DNA of 64,000 bases from Pempheris klunzingeri (taxonomy: Eukaryota > Chordata > Actinopteri > Acropomatiformes > Pempheridae): assembly GCF_042242105.1 (NCBI RefSeq), contig NC_092014.1, positions 6,111,874-6,175,873 on the forward strand. The letters are read 5' to 3'. Shown here in pieces: positions 52,263-63,700 of the stretch. Below the pieces are notes generated by a model. That model saw only the letters and a program-made list of their open reading frames with translations. It was not told the DNA's origin and searched no databases. Positions within the stretch are counted from its first letter, which is position 1. Every line of letters begins with the position of its first letter. The position numbers and the translations under genes are program-made.

Positions 52263-55200
52263 ATGTCCGCAAACGGCGCCGACGGGGACCTGCTGCAGAT
52301 CCCTCTGGGACTCATCAACAGCGCGGGGAAGTATCTGACGGCCGAGACTTTCGGATTCAAAATCAACGCCTCGGCCAGCAGCCTGAAGAAGAAGCAGACG
52401 TGGACCCTGGAGCAGACAGGGGAGGACGGCAGCGCCGTGTTCCTCCGCTCCCACCTGGGCCGCTACCTCGCCACGGACAAAGACGGCAACGTTACCGCGG
52501 ACAGCGAGACGCGCGGCCGGGACTGCCGCTTCGTCATCACCGCGCACGAAGACGGGCGGTGGTCTCTGCAGTCCGAGCCCCACGGCCGGTACCTCGGCGG
52601 CAGCGATGACCGGATCACCTGCTTTGCGCAGACCGTCTCCCCGGCGGAGAAGTGGAGCGTGCACCTGGCCGTGCACCCGCAGGTCAACCTGTACAGCTTT
52701 GCGCGCAAACGCTTCGCCCACCTGAGTGCGCAGGGGGAGCGGCAGGAGGTGTCAATAAGCAGGGATGTTCCCTGGGGGGTCGACTCGCTTGTGACACTGG
52801 TCTACCGCGACCAGCGCTACCACCTCGAAACCTCTGACAACCGCTTCCTGCGCAATGATGGCACCCTGTCCACGACAACCGACAAGGATACCGGCTACAT
52901 GCTGGAGTTCCGCTCCGGGAAAGTGGCGTTCCGCGACTGCAACGGCCGCTACCTGGCGCCCGTGGGCCCCACCGGCACAATGAAGTCTGGGAAAAGCACC
53001 CGGGTCGGGAAGGATGAACTGTTTGGCCTGGAGCGCAGCCACGCGCAGGTCGTGCTGACTGCAGGCAACGAGAGAAACGTCTCCACGAGGCAAGGTGAGG
53101 CTCTGCAGTCACTCAGAGCCCCAAAGAAAAATCCCATTTCACCCCACAGATGAAGTCGCCGCACATCTGGGCACACACTAGATGCAGCTGTTGCATGATC
53201 TTGGTGCGCCTGTGAAAGGGAGAGCGTAACAGAATTGGAGACTCCTGATACTTCATTCTCCTCACGCCATGTGTTTTTCATTATCATGCTCTCACTTTCT
53301 CCCCTCGCCCCCTCCTCCCTCCTTCCTCCCTCCTTCTGGCCAGTCTCTGCCTAGCTTAACATTTTTCTGCAGTAATTCTACCCCTGCATTGTGGCTGCTG
53401 GTTCAGGGTCAGCCTCAGTCTACAGTTATCCACCATTCTTTACCTCAGAATAGACTGAGAAAAAGGCAGAAAACGAGGAGGGATTTGTTTAGGACACAAA
53501 AGGGATAAAATGGAGGAGAGGCAGAATAAAAAAAACAGGCAACAAAGAGGGAGGTGTGACTCAGACAGTCCTGCTGAATGTGGATCTGTATGCCACATGC
53601 AACCTCTTTGTCTCGTCGCCACTGAGTCTCCCTCTGTGCTGCCATGCACATTGGACTGATAGTTGGCGTTGACAGTTTACCTGTGAAGTAAATATGCTTC
53701 AATGCATACATAAAATAAGTGTGTGTGTGTGTGTGTGTGCATTCCAAGAGAGATGGCTTGTGGATAATCTTGAGTGAGGTCAGTGCAGGGCAGTGACTTG
53801 TGACCTGGTCTGTCAATAAAATGAATCCATTTAAGACTGTGGGGAAACACACATGCTGTAGAACATTGTGCTGAACATGCATTCAAGCATTATTAAGGCC
53901 CAGCCATGCTTCCACATCTGCAGCCTAATAATTCCCAATGGGGCATGAAGACATTTTGTTAGCCTGCAGCTCAGTGGTAAAAAAAAAAAAAAAATCAGGT
54001 TTTTGTGTCAGTCTCTTAGTGAAGAGCAGGAGTTTGTCCCTGAACTCATCTGTGGAGGAGAAATCCACAGTTTTTAAGTCAGTTGAGACAAGTCAAAGTG
54101 AAGTTTTCGAGAAGTACAAAAAGTCTTTCCGGTCTCTACTTTCAACATTTTACTTTCATTCAGTTATGATAAAGCTGCAATAATTAGCAGTTTTATAATG
54201 AAAATGGGTCAAATAACCACTGCAATATTAAATGTGTCACTTGTAGTGACAAATTATCATCTGATTGTGTGTTTTAGCATCTGACAATTCAATTCAAGAA
54301 AGCAAGACTCCAAATGAATGCTAACATTGCTGCGTATCTGCTTGATGTGCGTATATTGACAGCTGTTTGCTAACATGCCCATCTTATCAACTTTATATGG
54401 TGATGAAATGTCAGTGTTGTGTTAACAGCTTAAAACTAAATTTGTACTGTGTTTTCTGGTGTTCCTATATAATTGAGACATCATCATTTCGGATATTCAC
54501 CATCCACTATCCTCCTTGATTCAGACAGCAACATAGTTACAAGAAATGCTGCATGCTTGACTGATTGAATTGCAAGTCATTTTTTCTCATTTGGAAAAAA
54601 ATCTGCTCTTTTGCTGCCCTGCTATCATTTTCACCATCGGACCTTTCAGGACGGGCACATCCCCTGTGTGGGTGCCACAATACAGCAAACCTGTGCGGCC
54701 ACACCTTTAACAGCTGGGCACTGAGGGTGCAGTTGGCACTGCCCCTTTAAGAGTCTCTCTGGGGAACTTGATGAATTAGAGGGTAGAGAAGTTCCACACA
54801 AGGAGGAAAACCTCCAGAGTCAAATGAAAGCTGACAGCACACTGCCCTACTTTTCTAGGCATGGACCTGTCAGCCAATCAGAACGAAGAAGGGGACCAGG
54901 AAGTCTTCCAGTTGGAGATGAGCCGTGAGGACAGGAAGTGTGCTTTCAGGACCGCTTCTGGAAAATACTGGACTCTGACAGCGAGTGGAGGATTGCAGTG
55001 TACTGCCTCCACCAAGTAACCACATACACACACACACACACACACGCATACACACTGCATCATGTTGAATGTCACAGAAACTCATCCCTCACAGTCTGCT
55101 TATTGAGTTTGTTTACGTGTGCGTCACAGGTCGGGCAACAGTTTCTTTGAACTGGAGTGGCGTGACGGCCGTGTGTGTGTGCGTGCAGCTAATGGCAAAT

Positions 55201-56966
55201 ATGTGATCGCTAAGAAGAACGGGCAGCTAGCTGCTACTGTGGACAGTGCAGGTGATGTATCTGAACTGAGGTGAACTCAAAAAGAGCAGAAGAGTGGTGG
55301 TAAAAGGACCAGGGATCATTTCTTTAAGTTAGTTTAGTTAATCTTAGCACTGTTGAATGTCTATGACTATCTTACCTTCAAGATGCTTTTGGGAGACAAG
55401 GCCCAGATCTGTTTGACACAACTCTAATCAGCCTGTCTCTTCAGGGGAGGCTGAACAGTTTCTGATGAAGCTGATCAACCGTCCAATCATCGTCCTTCGT
55501 GGTGAGCATGGTTTCATCGGGAGTCGTAAAGCTGGAATGGCGACTCTGGACTCCAATCGAGCATCGTACGATGTCTTCCAGCTAGAGTTCCACAATGGAG
55601 CGTATTCCCTTAAAGGTGGGCAGTTGTTTAAAAGACAAAAAGATTATGACTTAACAAAGCTGGTGTGGCGTTCTTACATGTTTTTTCTCTTTACTGCCAG
55701 TCACAGAGTTCAGATGACTCGAGAACAAAGCTTGGCAAAGCTGCTTAAGTTTAAAAAGCTGCTTAAATAAAACCATGATGGATAGAAGATATGTAGATAT
55801 AGCATCCTGATGGCAGACATTTTTTATTGTTTATAAAGTAGAGGAGTTTGCCAGTGTGCATTTTTTGTTACTAAGACTTTCAGAAAGTTTTGACAGTGAC
55901 TTGAAACCAGCATTAATTGCTTTTTTGGCCACTTGGGGGGTCAGCAGTAATGAGTAATAAGTAAGTTCACTAAAGTTCAGGCTGTAAAACAAGTCAGTGA
56001 GCTGAAAGATGCTAAAGGGCTTTGTAGAGCTGAGAGGAACTTCAAAGTCGGGTGATAAATCTCTGTGGGTTTGTCGACCCCTTTCATGCCACACATAGTA
56101 ATTTGATCCGTTGTTAATATAAAATGATTAATGCAGCTTTAAATTGAAACACTACAAGGTTTTTTTTTGTCAATCTCACCAAAAACTGGCACAGTCAAAA
56201 CTCTCTTTTCATGTCAGCACATTATAAAGGTATTCTTGCATACTTGTGACTCACAGTGAACATATAGTCATATTTATTCATTCTTTATTAACTTTGTCTA
56301 TTAACTAAGACATCTCACACTTATTCTTTTAATGCAAGACTCTGATCGCAGTGTCCTGTGCACACCGTCCCTATTTTCTCTTGTCTTTGTGTGGGCCTTT
56401 AAAGATGGTGGTCACCACGGCCCTGTCTCACTCCAGCGAGCTTTAGAGAAAATCAGTAATTAAAACATCTAATGAAAATCCTCTCATGGCCATATGGATC
56501 AACATATATGTCAGTCACCTGAAACCTTTTGTCATGTCAGACAGCAAACCTCCTGAGAGCTGAGCAGATGTGTTATCTTTCCTCTGCGTGTAACATTCAA
56601 ATGACCATTATGAGAAATAGGTTTTTTTGTATTAACCATAACGATACCATAATGACTTAGTGATATTAAATGCAGGTCACTTTGAATATGTAAACAATTT
56701 ACCCAGCACTATACATCCTGTGTGTGAATCGGGCCTCATTAGGTGTGTGTGTTTGTCCAGACTCCCAGGGGAAGTACTGGTGTGTTGGAGACGACACGGC
56801 GGTGGTGTGCAGCAGCTCCACGCCTGTCCAGTTCCTGTTTGAGTTCTGTGACCTCAACAAGATGGCCATTTGTGCTGTTGGGGGGAAGTACCTTAAAGGA
56901 GACCACGCTGGAGGGTTAAAGGCCACCGCCGACTCCCTGGACAGCGCCACCCTCTGGGAATACTGA
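52263..56966 (+). CDS. fscn1: Fascin actin-bundling protein 1 (5 coding exons)
   Basis: Fascin cross-links parallel actin filaments in filopodia and related protrusions. Exons: 52263-53094, 54859-55015, 55130-55251, 55445-55615, 56761-56966. Phases agree: 1,488 nt, 495 residues, TGA stop (human FSCN1 493). Exon 1 encodes more than half of the protein, as in mammals. The four beta-trefoil repeats can be followed. Signatures: FGLIN-like [23 protein letters not shown], with the conserved PKC-site serine at residue 39; [74 protein letters not shown], read here as [24 protein letters not shown]; and the terminal LWEY. It resembles fascin-1 more than fascin-2 (retinal) at nearly all of these points. 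Exon 1 is much more GC-rich than the flanks, which explains the long spurious open frames opposite it. Which teleost duplicate (a or b) cannot be told here. Confidence 0.96.
53095..54858 (+). other. fscn1 intron 1
   Basis: About 1.8 kb from CAAG/GTGAGG to TTTTCTAG. It has pyrimidine-rich sequence near 53,290-53,345, a (GT)n run at about 53,719-53,738 and an A run near 53,979-53,994. No gene recognised. Confidence 0.8.
55022..55046. repeat. (CA)n microsatellite just after an fscn1 splice donor
   Basis: The donor of exon 2 (ACCAA/GTAACC at 55,015) is followed within about 8 bases by a CA run. The whole intron is only 114 bases, so the repeat takes up about a fifth of it. Confidence 0.9.
55616..56760 (+). 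other. fscn1 intron 4
   Basis: About 1.1 kb with no recognised gene or clear transposon. It ends with a TGTGTGTTTGTCCAG acceptor. Confidence 0.75.
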
Positions 56967-57051
56967 GAAAGCACAGTCGGACTTCTTAACTGTCTGACGC
57001 AATGCTTCAAACTATTGATAGATACTGTAGGTAGCTGTTTTTTTTTGCATA

Positions 57052-57082
<31 letters not shown>

Positions 57083-58196
57083 AATTGTGAATTTGTCTGG
57101 ATGGATGTGTGGTGGAAGTTGAAGCTGATAAACTGGAAGTCATGGCACCAAAGCACTACAGGTGTTTTTTTTTTAAAGTCTTTTTCTTTCTTAATCATTA
57201 TCTCTTCTTCCTGGGCTTTTTACTGGAGATTTGGATTTACGATGACTTGTTGTTTGAGCGAATCATAGTGTGGTTGCACATTATTTACGTCCATTCAAAT
57301 GAACATGATCTGTACCTGATAAACATCAGGGCGATCAGTGCCGTTAGCTGTGCCTGTCTGTGGTAACTACTGGTGTAAACGAACATATAGAATGCTATAA
57401 CTCATAACTTACGATATCTAACCTTCTGCTAAATGTCCTGCGCTGCTTTCATCTCCTTCTCTCTCTCCAACTAAAGGGATGTTACTGATTTACATGTTTC
57501 TGCTGTAAATACGGCTTTCTTTGTCACTGAATGCTTCAAAAACATAGTAACCATGGAAACTTTATGTGCAAAAGTATGTGTTGAAGCTGTAAAGACAGAA
57601 ATGGGATGTGGCTGGCTAATCTAACATGTTGTTCACCTGTGTGCTACTTACTCCTTTCTCACTCTTAGATGCGCGCACAGACAAAATCTGTATATAGACA
57701 GAGGTATCTACAGAAAGTAGTCAGCAGTCGAAGGCTTCCCTTCTAGGCTATAGATCACTCAGTTCTGTCTGTTTCCTCACATTAGTTTCCCATTATACTT
57801 CAAGAGGAGACAAATGAAAGGAGGAGGGACGATTGAAAGGTGTATTCTTCGTTACGATTATCATCCTTTCTGTTGAAAGGAGTCAAAGGGAGGTGGTGGG
57901 TAAGGCCTTGTTACTACGCAGTAAAAAAAATGCACAAATACGTAGAAATATGCAGTCATAGATGTTGATTCCAACTATGACTTAAAATCTGCACATTAAT
58001 GTAGTGTACAACTGCAAGAAGCACATGTTTGTTGTGATGAAATGTCTGCCTTAGATTGGGTGCTGCTGCTGGTGTGTTAACACAATGATAGAGTCAGTCA
58101 TCTCTCTGGCTGTTATTGTGGCTGTGCCTTCCATAGAGCGTTTCAGTCTTTCCTTTTTCATGTTCTTACATTTAAACTAAACAGAGTAAAAATCCC

Positions 58197-58202
58197 AATA
58201 AA
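58197..58202 (+). promoter_or_regulatory. Candidate poly(A) signal of fscn1
   Basis: AATAAA (in CCCAATAAAGTTTTC) about 1.2 kb after the stop, followed by T-rich sequence. The region 56,967-58,220 is the probable 3' UTR. It holds a (GT)n run at about 57,054-57,082. Confidence 0.6.
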
Positions 58203-58220
58203 GTTTTCACTCTCCTCCGT

Positions 58221-59755
58221 GGATCTCCTCCTTGATTTTTTTTTTCTTGCTGTTGATTTAAAAGTGTGATGTGTGATCAGGCTGCATTTGTTATTTGAGG
58301 GCCAGAAATCTTTGTCAACTTGATGTCACCTTGACAACACATCTGACTGTAAATAGATTTAGAGTCAAGAGAAATTGACTAGAATGACTTTTCTTAAAAG
58401 TTAAAGTTAATTTTGGTGATATTTCATATTCATATTTTTCATATTGTCATAATATCCAACGAAAAGACCGAAACCAATGATGAAGTGATCATGTATTGTC
58501 TGTGTATCTAAAACTTGATGTAGTGTATTTTACACCTATGTTCCATAGAGTTGCATTGAGCCTCACTTTCAAAGGGTGCCATGTTCCTTCCCTTTAAATA
58601 TGAATCGAGAATGGGCCATCATGGCTTCAATTTAGTGAATTTCCACAGTTTAACCAACGTGGCAACCATCTTGTTTTGAAAATTGTTGAGAAAAAATTCA
58701 TTGTCATGATTTTTGCAAATGCTGTTGTGTGTGGGAGAAGGATGAGAGCGCCTGCATCATGTCCCCTTGAGATTTCGCTGAGCCAAAACTGTACAAGAGA
58801 CAGAAGGGTGAGGGTGGAGGGAGAGTAACCTGCTCTACTTTCTCTTTTTCTCCTTCTGCAGAGGAAACTCAGCTCTCCTCCTCCTTAAAAAAAACACTCA
58901 GTCACTCTAAAGCATGCCAAACTTTACATGTGTGTGTTACAGACAGAGACACAGACCAACATACACCCCTCAGTTTCCACTGCAGGATCCCTGCATGTTG
59001 CCATGGTAACAGATAATGGCAGGGACAGGGATTGAGGAGGAGGAATATTTGGAGATACTACAGACACACATAGATCAATAATCCTAATAAACCTTGTAAA
59101 AGATACAGTTTCTCAGGTACTTCAGACACTAAGAGACTAAAACAAGACTTTGTGAATAACAACCTCAGTGTGCGATAGTGTCTAACTGAATTGGAGCTTC
59201 CACTTTGCTCTACGCTAATATAATAATGCTCCCATTTTCTCATCTTGTAGTCAGTCTGTGTTTGTGTACTGTGTGCAAAACACGAATCATCTGTAAAAAA
59301 AACAAAAAAAAAGCACAAAAAACATGGCAGCATCCTGCCAAATCTCCCTGCCAGAAAGAAAAGCTATTATGGCACATGAGTGGAAGAGGGAAAGAATAAT
59401 GTGCAAAAGGAAGGACAAAACAAGGAATGAATGAGATAGAAGATGAAACGAGAAGACGTGCAGCAAAAAGGTTCTTGCTGACCACGAGAAGTAGGACAGG
59501 TTTTTTTTTTCTCCTGAATTTATGCATGCAAACGTGGGAGGAGAGATCTGAGTCAGGCAGGGTTATGAGCTTCAACGGTGAAGAGTTTATTCAAACTTTG
59601 CCTGGTGAAACTGTTTATGAGGCAGAACTTGCAAGAGAATATTGTCACTGTCACAAACCATGTTTATGAAATTCTGAAGGATTAAATGTTTCCGTATGAG
59701 TTGAGAAAATCCTTCTGGGGTTAAATAACCGATTTAACATGAATGAGAGTCTGAG
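58221..59755. other. Intergenic, no recognised gene
   Basis: Between the fscn1 3' end and the first repeat. A/T-rich with no family motifs. Open frames near 59,058-59,670 are short and low in complexity. Confidence 0.5.
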
Positions 59756-60450
59756 GCCCAGTGGTGCTTTGAGCTAAATGCTCACAGCACCACGCTCACA
59801 ATGATAATGTTAATATGCTGATGTTTAGCGGGTGTAATCTTCACCATCATGGTTTAGCATGCTAGCATGATACCATGGAATGTTGGTTTTGCAGATATTT
59901 GGTCATAAACCAAAGTATTGGACAAATTTAATGTATTGAGCTGCTGGTAGCGAGACCAAAATAATTTGAGTTCATTTTACAGGGAATACAAATGTCTGTA
60001 TACAACTGAATGGAAATCGATCTTGTGATTGTCAAGACATTTCACTCGAAACCACAACTGGCAACCTCCTGGTGGCGCTAGAGGAAATGTCAGGGTACCA
60101 CCAAAGTCATCATGACATGACCATGAACGACTTATGTGCCAATCCGTGTGATTTAGAAATATTTTACTGGATGAGTGAAAGCTTTGACCTTCTGGTGGCA
60201 CTACGGGAAAAGTCAGAGAATCACAAAAGTCAGTAGGCTTCATCCTCTGGGCAACATGAGCCCCTCTATCAAATCCCATGACAATCCATCCAGTGGTTGA
60301 AGAGATTTTTCAGTTGTGAACAGAAGTGGTGCACCGACTGACCAACCAACATTGGCTTCCATGGAGGCATGTAATGTGGCTAGACCACAATTCAAAGCCA
60401 AAGAAGGAACATTAATCCTGCATGTGTTCACCACCAATTAGGACCACATC
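59756..60450. mobile_element. Percomorph-type dispersed repeat
   Basis: The sequence runs through phrases I recognise from a common percomorph repeat: GGCCCAGTGGTGCTTTGAGC, TAGCATGCTAGCATGATACC, TTTGGTCATAAACCAAAGTA, TTGGACAAATTTAATG, CATGACAATCCATCCAGTGG and AGTGGTGCACCGACTGACCA. Part of it appears twice, diverged (about 60,060-60,165 and 60,180-60,270: CTCCTGGTGGCGCTAGAGGA versus CTTCTGGTGGCACTACGGGA). No coding capacity. Class undetermined. Confidence 0.55.
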
Positions 60451-60682
60451 TCAAGGTCTTGATCAGTGGATGGAGTTTGATTAGAAGGTAAGTGGCTGAA
60501 AGCTCTGGGTTAGGATGTTCTGCTTTTTAGAATGACTGGTTTTAAATGTCTGATGTGAGGTTTAATGACCAGAACCGTCTGATTACTATTTTTATGAGGC
60601 AGTAATGCCAGTAATTTTCCAGGATGTACTAAAATACTCAAATGCTTTAACCCTACTTCCATGCAACTACTGAGTCTACTGC

Positions 60683-60694
60683 TGCCATCTAGTG
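60683..60694 (-). promoter_or_regulatory. CTCF-like motif (reverse strand), imperfect
   Basis: GCTGCCATCTAGTGTGG reads CCACACTAGATGGCAGC in reverse. It matches the CTCF core at most positions. It lies between the dispersed repeat and the Tc1-like remnant. Confidence 0.25.
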
Positions 60695-60735
60695 TGGATA
60701 ATGTGACGATGATTTTGATTTGATTTTACTGTGTG

Positions 60736-61635
60736 CACCATATGGCCAAAAGTATGTGGACATGGCTGTTTTTCATAGTTAAGGCTAATTCCAGTTTAGG
60801 GAAAGGGAAATGTTTTTGCAGCATGATTATATGTTAGACATATGTGTCATGTGTTCAAACTTCATGAAACCTGCTGCTGTGCTTTTTTGGCTTAAAGCAG
60901 CAGCTGGTAACTATAATGAAAATATCTTCTCGTCATATTTGCTGAAATTATCACTGTATATAGGTAATATGACATGAGATGGGTAATCTGTGAGAAAAAA
61001 CAGGTTTCTTTGGCTTCTCCCAGTGCTCCTAATGTCATTTACAAGAATCCACCGCACCTGAATGAAAACAACCAATCAGAAAAGGAGCAGTCTCTAGTGC
61101 ACCGTTAATGACTGCTCATGCACCCACTGCACAGCCCCCAGAAATATGCACAGAAATTTCATCATGTGGGGGGAAAATCAGGGAAATTGAAACTCCAAGA
61201 GACCAGCAGAGAGATCACGAGCCAGCGGCCAGTCGCTGCCTCCGAAGCGGGATGATTCACGTACTCCCGGCGCTCCAGGCAGCTCTGCAGCTCCAGCCAG
61301 GAGCTCCGTGGCCAGCTTGTCATTTGCAGTTTTACAGCTGCGTACGATTGTGGATCGTGCCGCTGGCCTCAGCTTCTGTGGTTGGTCTGCGCATGTATGA
61401 CAGCCTCCCCTGTGGCGGAGCATGCAGGGTATGGAAGTTGCACTCTTTCAAACTGTACAACTGCTACTTTAATGGAAGCAAATCCCTGCAGGCAGGCTCC
61501 ACAACATTGTGGAAAGCCTGTAACCAGAAGAATGGAGGCTGTTATGGCAGCATACAAATGCCTATAGATTTGGAAGGAGATGTTCAACAACACATATGGG
61601 TGTTATGTTAAGATGTTCACACTTTTATTGGAGTG
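60736..61635. mobile_element. Internally deleted Tc1-like element, split by another insertion
   Basis: The left terminus has CACCATATGGCCAAAAGTAT. The right terminus (about 61,609-61,635) has GATGTTCACACTTTTATTGG, its diverged inverse. The left piece jumps straight to GGCTGTTTTTCATAG and then AGGGAAAGGGAAATG, matching the middle of fish Tc1 transposase genes (the KGNLNA region). The right piece (about 61,480-61,610) has GTGGAAAGCCTGTAACCAGA, GGAGGCTGTTATGGCAGC and ATGTTCAACAACACATATGG, matching the 3' part of the same family. The element is therefore a dead deletion derivative. Bases 60,892-61,472 are a separate element inserted into it. Confidence 0.7.
60892..61472. mobile_element. Inverted-repeat element nested in the Tc1-like remnant
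   Basis: The left end is TTAAAGCAGCAGCTGGTAAC. The right end is ACAACTGCTACTTTAA, the reverse complement of TTAAAGTAGCAGTTGT. The interior (TTGGCTTCTCCCAGTGCTCC, GAAAACAACCAATCAGA, CGTACGATTGTGGATCGTGC) resembles an abundant percomorph repeat. About 581 bases, with no transposase. A 167-codon open frame across it (61,108-61,611) runs into the Tc1 sequence and is not a gene. Confidence 0.6.
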
Positions 61636-63570
61636 CTGCCATACTTTGGATTAGGTTTTGTACATTTAATAGTTTATTACCATCCTTAAGAGTATTGCTG
61701 AGCATTCACCTACAGAGAAGCAGAAGCATCCAAGTGGTTGCATTGTAAAAATGCTGCAGTTCATGTCACAAAAAGTGACGTGACCCATATTAATGATGCC
61801 TGACAGTTTACAATGAAAGTGCTGTTGCAACCAGTGACTCCGGTTAGTTTGTTCTTTTTATTTAATTTGTTCCTATCTTATTTGTTCCCTTATATTAAAC
61901 AGGAAGAACTGACCTTCTTCAAGGGTAAAGATAAGAGATAGAACAGACTACTGCACACACTCAAATGCATGCACACATTGACAAATTATCGCGGTATCTG
62001 TTTGCCCAGCGATAGCTGCGTCCAGCCAGATAGTGTGAGTCAGAAAGAGACAGAGAGAGTTTTGTTCTGTATCTTGTGGCAATAATGACACGCTTCAGGA
62101 GAGAAGAATTAGGAGGTTCTCCAAATCCCCACTGATGGTCTGACTGGTGCTTCACAATCCCTCTCTGCTACTCATTTGTTGTGCTATCAGTCTGTTTGAC
62201 TTCATCACGCCATAAGAGCTTCTCAAGAAATCCATTTAGGGGTGGGCCACTCATGCGGTAACCATTAGGCAAAACATCTACAAGATTTCTTCTACTGCTA
62301 AGAGATTAAAAATTCTGACCAAAACCAAAACTACACCGCACTCAAACTTGATTCCAGTGTTTTTTAATAACAGGAAGAGTCCAGCACATGTGTCTACAGT
62401 ATCTATAAACAACATGTTCGTATCAAACGGCGGATCTTTGTGGGAGATCATTAAAGAGGAACCTTCTGTGACTCATACCTGGGGTAAATATGAGAGCACG
62501 TGTCTGTATCATGGCTTTCTGTGCATGAATGACCACCTCTTTATGACTTGCAGACTTCAGGCAGTGAGTTCCCAAGTACACAATAACAAAAATCATGTGG
62601 GCATAATGGACTAAGAGCAAAACCCAATAGGGGAAATGAGCCATAAAATGTAAAACAAATGCATGGTCACAAAGCAAAATATGGCATTTTAGATGTGCTT
62701 GTGACGGGCAGATTGGCTCGTGTTGAGGTCTGGTAACACTAAGCAAGTTCACTATGGCTGTAGATGACTTGTACGTACGGTAGGTCGCTAATGATCGCAC
62801 TAATGGTGGACTTGAGGACCAATTGAGGTGTATTTTCTAATCCATTTCACTTAACATTGTCAGAAATGATTGCTTTCGCTGAATTCAAGTCAATTTCAAA
62901 GGATCTGGAAAACAGCGAATTTAGTTAATGCTTAATTTATTGTTTTTTAATTAACTAGCACTGAAAATGTATAGTTACCTGTTTATACATCTTAACAGGA
63001 TATTATTTAGCCATATTATCTATTTATCTATCTAGTAAAAAATTACATTGCAGAGCTTTGCTAAGCTTGAACACCTTATAGATATCCAACACTAACACTA
63101 GATAGAATTAGCTCCATCTCGACCAGATACAACATTAAAACACTGTTTGATGCCTCACTAATAAATAAATGTAACAATGTGGTGCTTTGGGGAAACTCTG
63201 CTGCCTACTGAAAACTGTTTTAGTTTTCCTGAGACTTCTATGATGTCCACGTATGGCTTTAAGTATGGATATGTGCTCTTATCTTATCTTATCTTATCTT
63301 AAACAGTGTGTTGAGGGAATGAGACTATTGCTTCCTAAGTTTCAGGCCTGTACTGTAAACAGGAGGACATATATGTGCGGCCAGTGTGAGGCCATCTAAG
63401 ATGCCTTTTTGTTGACCTACCAGTAAAAAAGAAGTTTGTGTGAGAGTGCTGCATGGTCTTGAACTTCAGCGTCAACTTGACCTGCTGTGCTGGCTGAATA
63501 CTGCCTCACCTCACAGGGAGAGAGAAAGGGAGAGGGGGAGTTTATGGGAGGAGAGCAGTGGTGGCCAGCC
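61636..63570. other. Intergenic upstream of the Ras-like gene
   Basis: About 1.9 kb with no recognised gene. It contains a (CTTAT)n run at 63,279-63,301. GC content rises and GGGAG-rich sequence appears near 63,510-63,570, just before the TATA box. Confidence 0.5.
63279..63301. repeat. (CTTAT)n pentanucleotide repeat
   Basis: About four and a half CTTAT units. In teleosts such TTATC-type repeats often mark the end of a LINE insertion, but no LINE body was seen beside it. Confidence 0.85.
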
Positions 63571-63578
63571 TATAAATA
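63571..63578 (+). promoter_or_regulatory. TATA box of the Ras-like gene
   Basis: TATAAATA lies 130 bases before the ATG at 63701. That would put transcription start near 63,600 and give a 5' UTR of about 100 bases. A TTTATGGGAG box lies about 30 bases upstream. Confidence 0.55.
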
Positions 63579-63700
63579 CCCAGAGATGCTTAAAGAGGAG
63601 ACCAGAGCCTGGGGCATCACCGGAGTGCTCAGGCCTCAGCTGGTCACACACCCTCGGAAGGACCAGCTGTTCGCTCCGGGGTCACTCAGATCAGACCAGC

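Noticed and set aside
52179-53112. Long open frames opposite fscn1 exon 1 (up to 180 codons)
   Set aside because: They are antisense shadows of a GC-rich exon with strong third-position bias. The + strand frame is unmistakably fascin.
59058-59669. Overlapping open frames of 64-111 codons on both strands
   Set aside because: They are Phe/Leu/Ser-rich on one strand and Lys/Arg-rich on the other, as expected of purine/pyrimidine-skewed intergenic DNA. No motifs.
61108-61611. 167-codon open frame
   Set aside because: It starts in the inverted-repeat element and ends in the Tc1-like remnant, so it crosses an insertion boundary and cannot be an ancestral gene.
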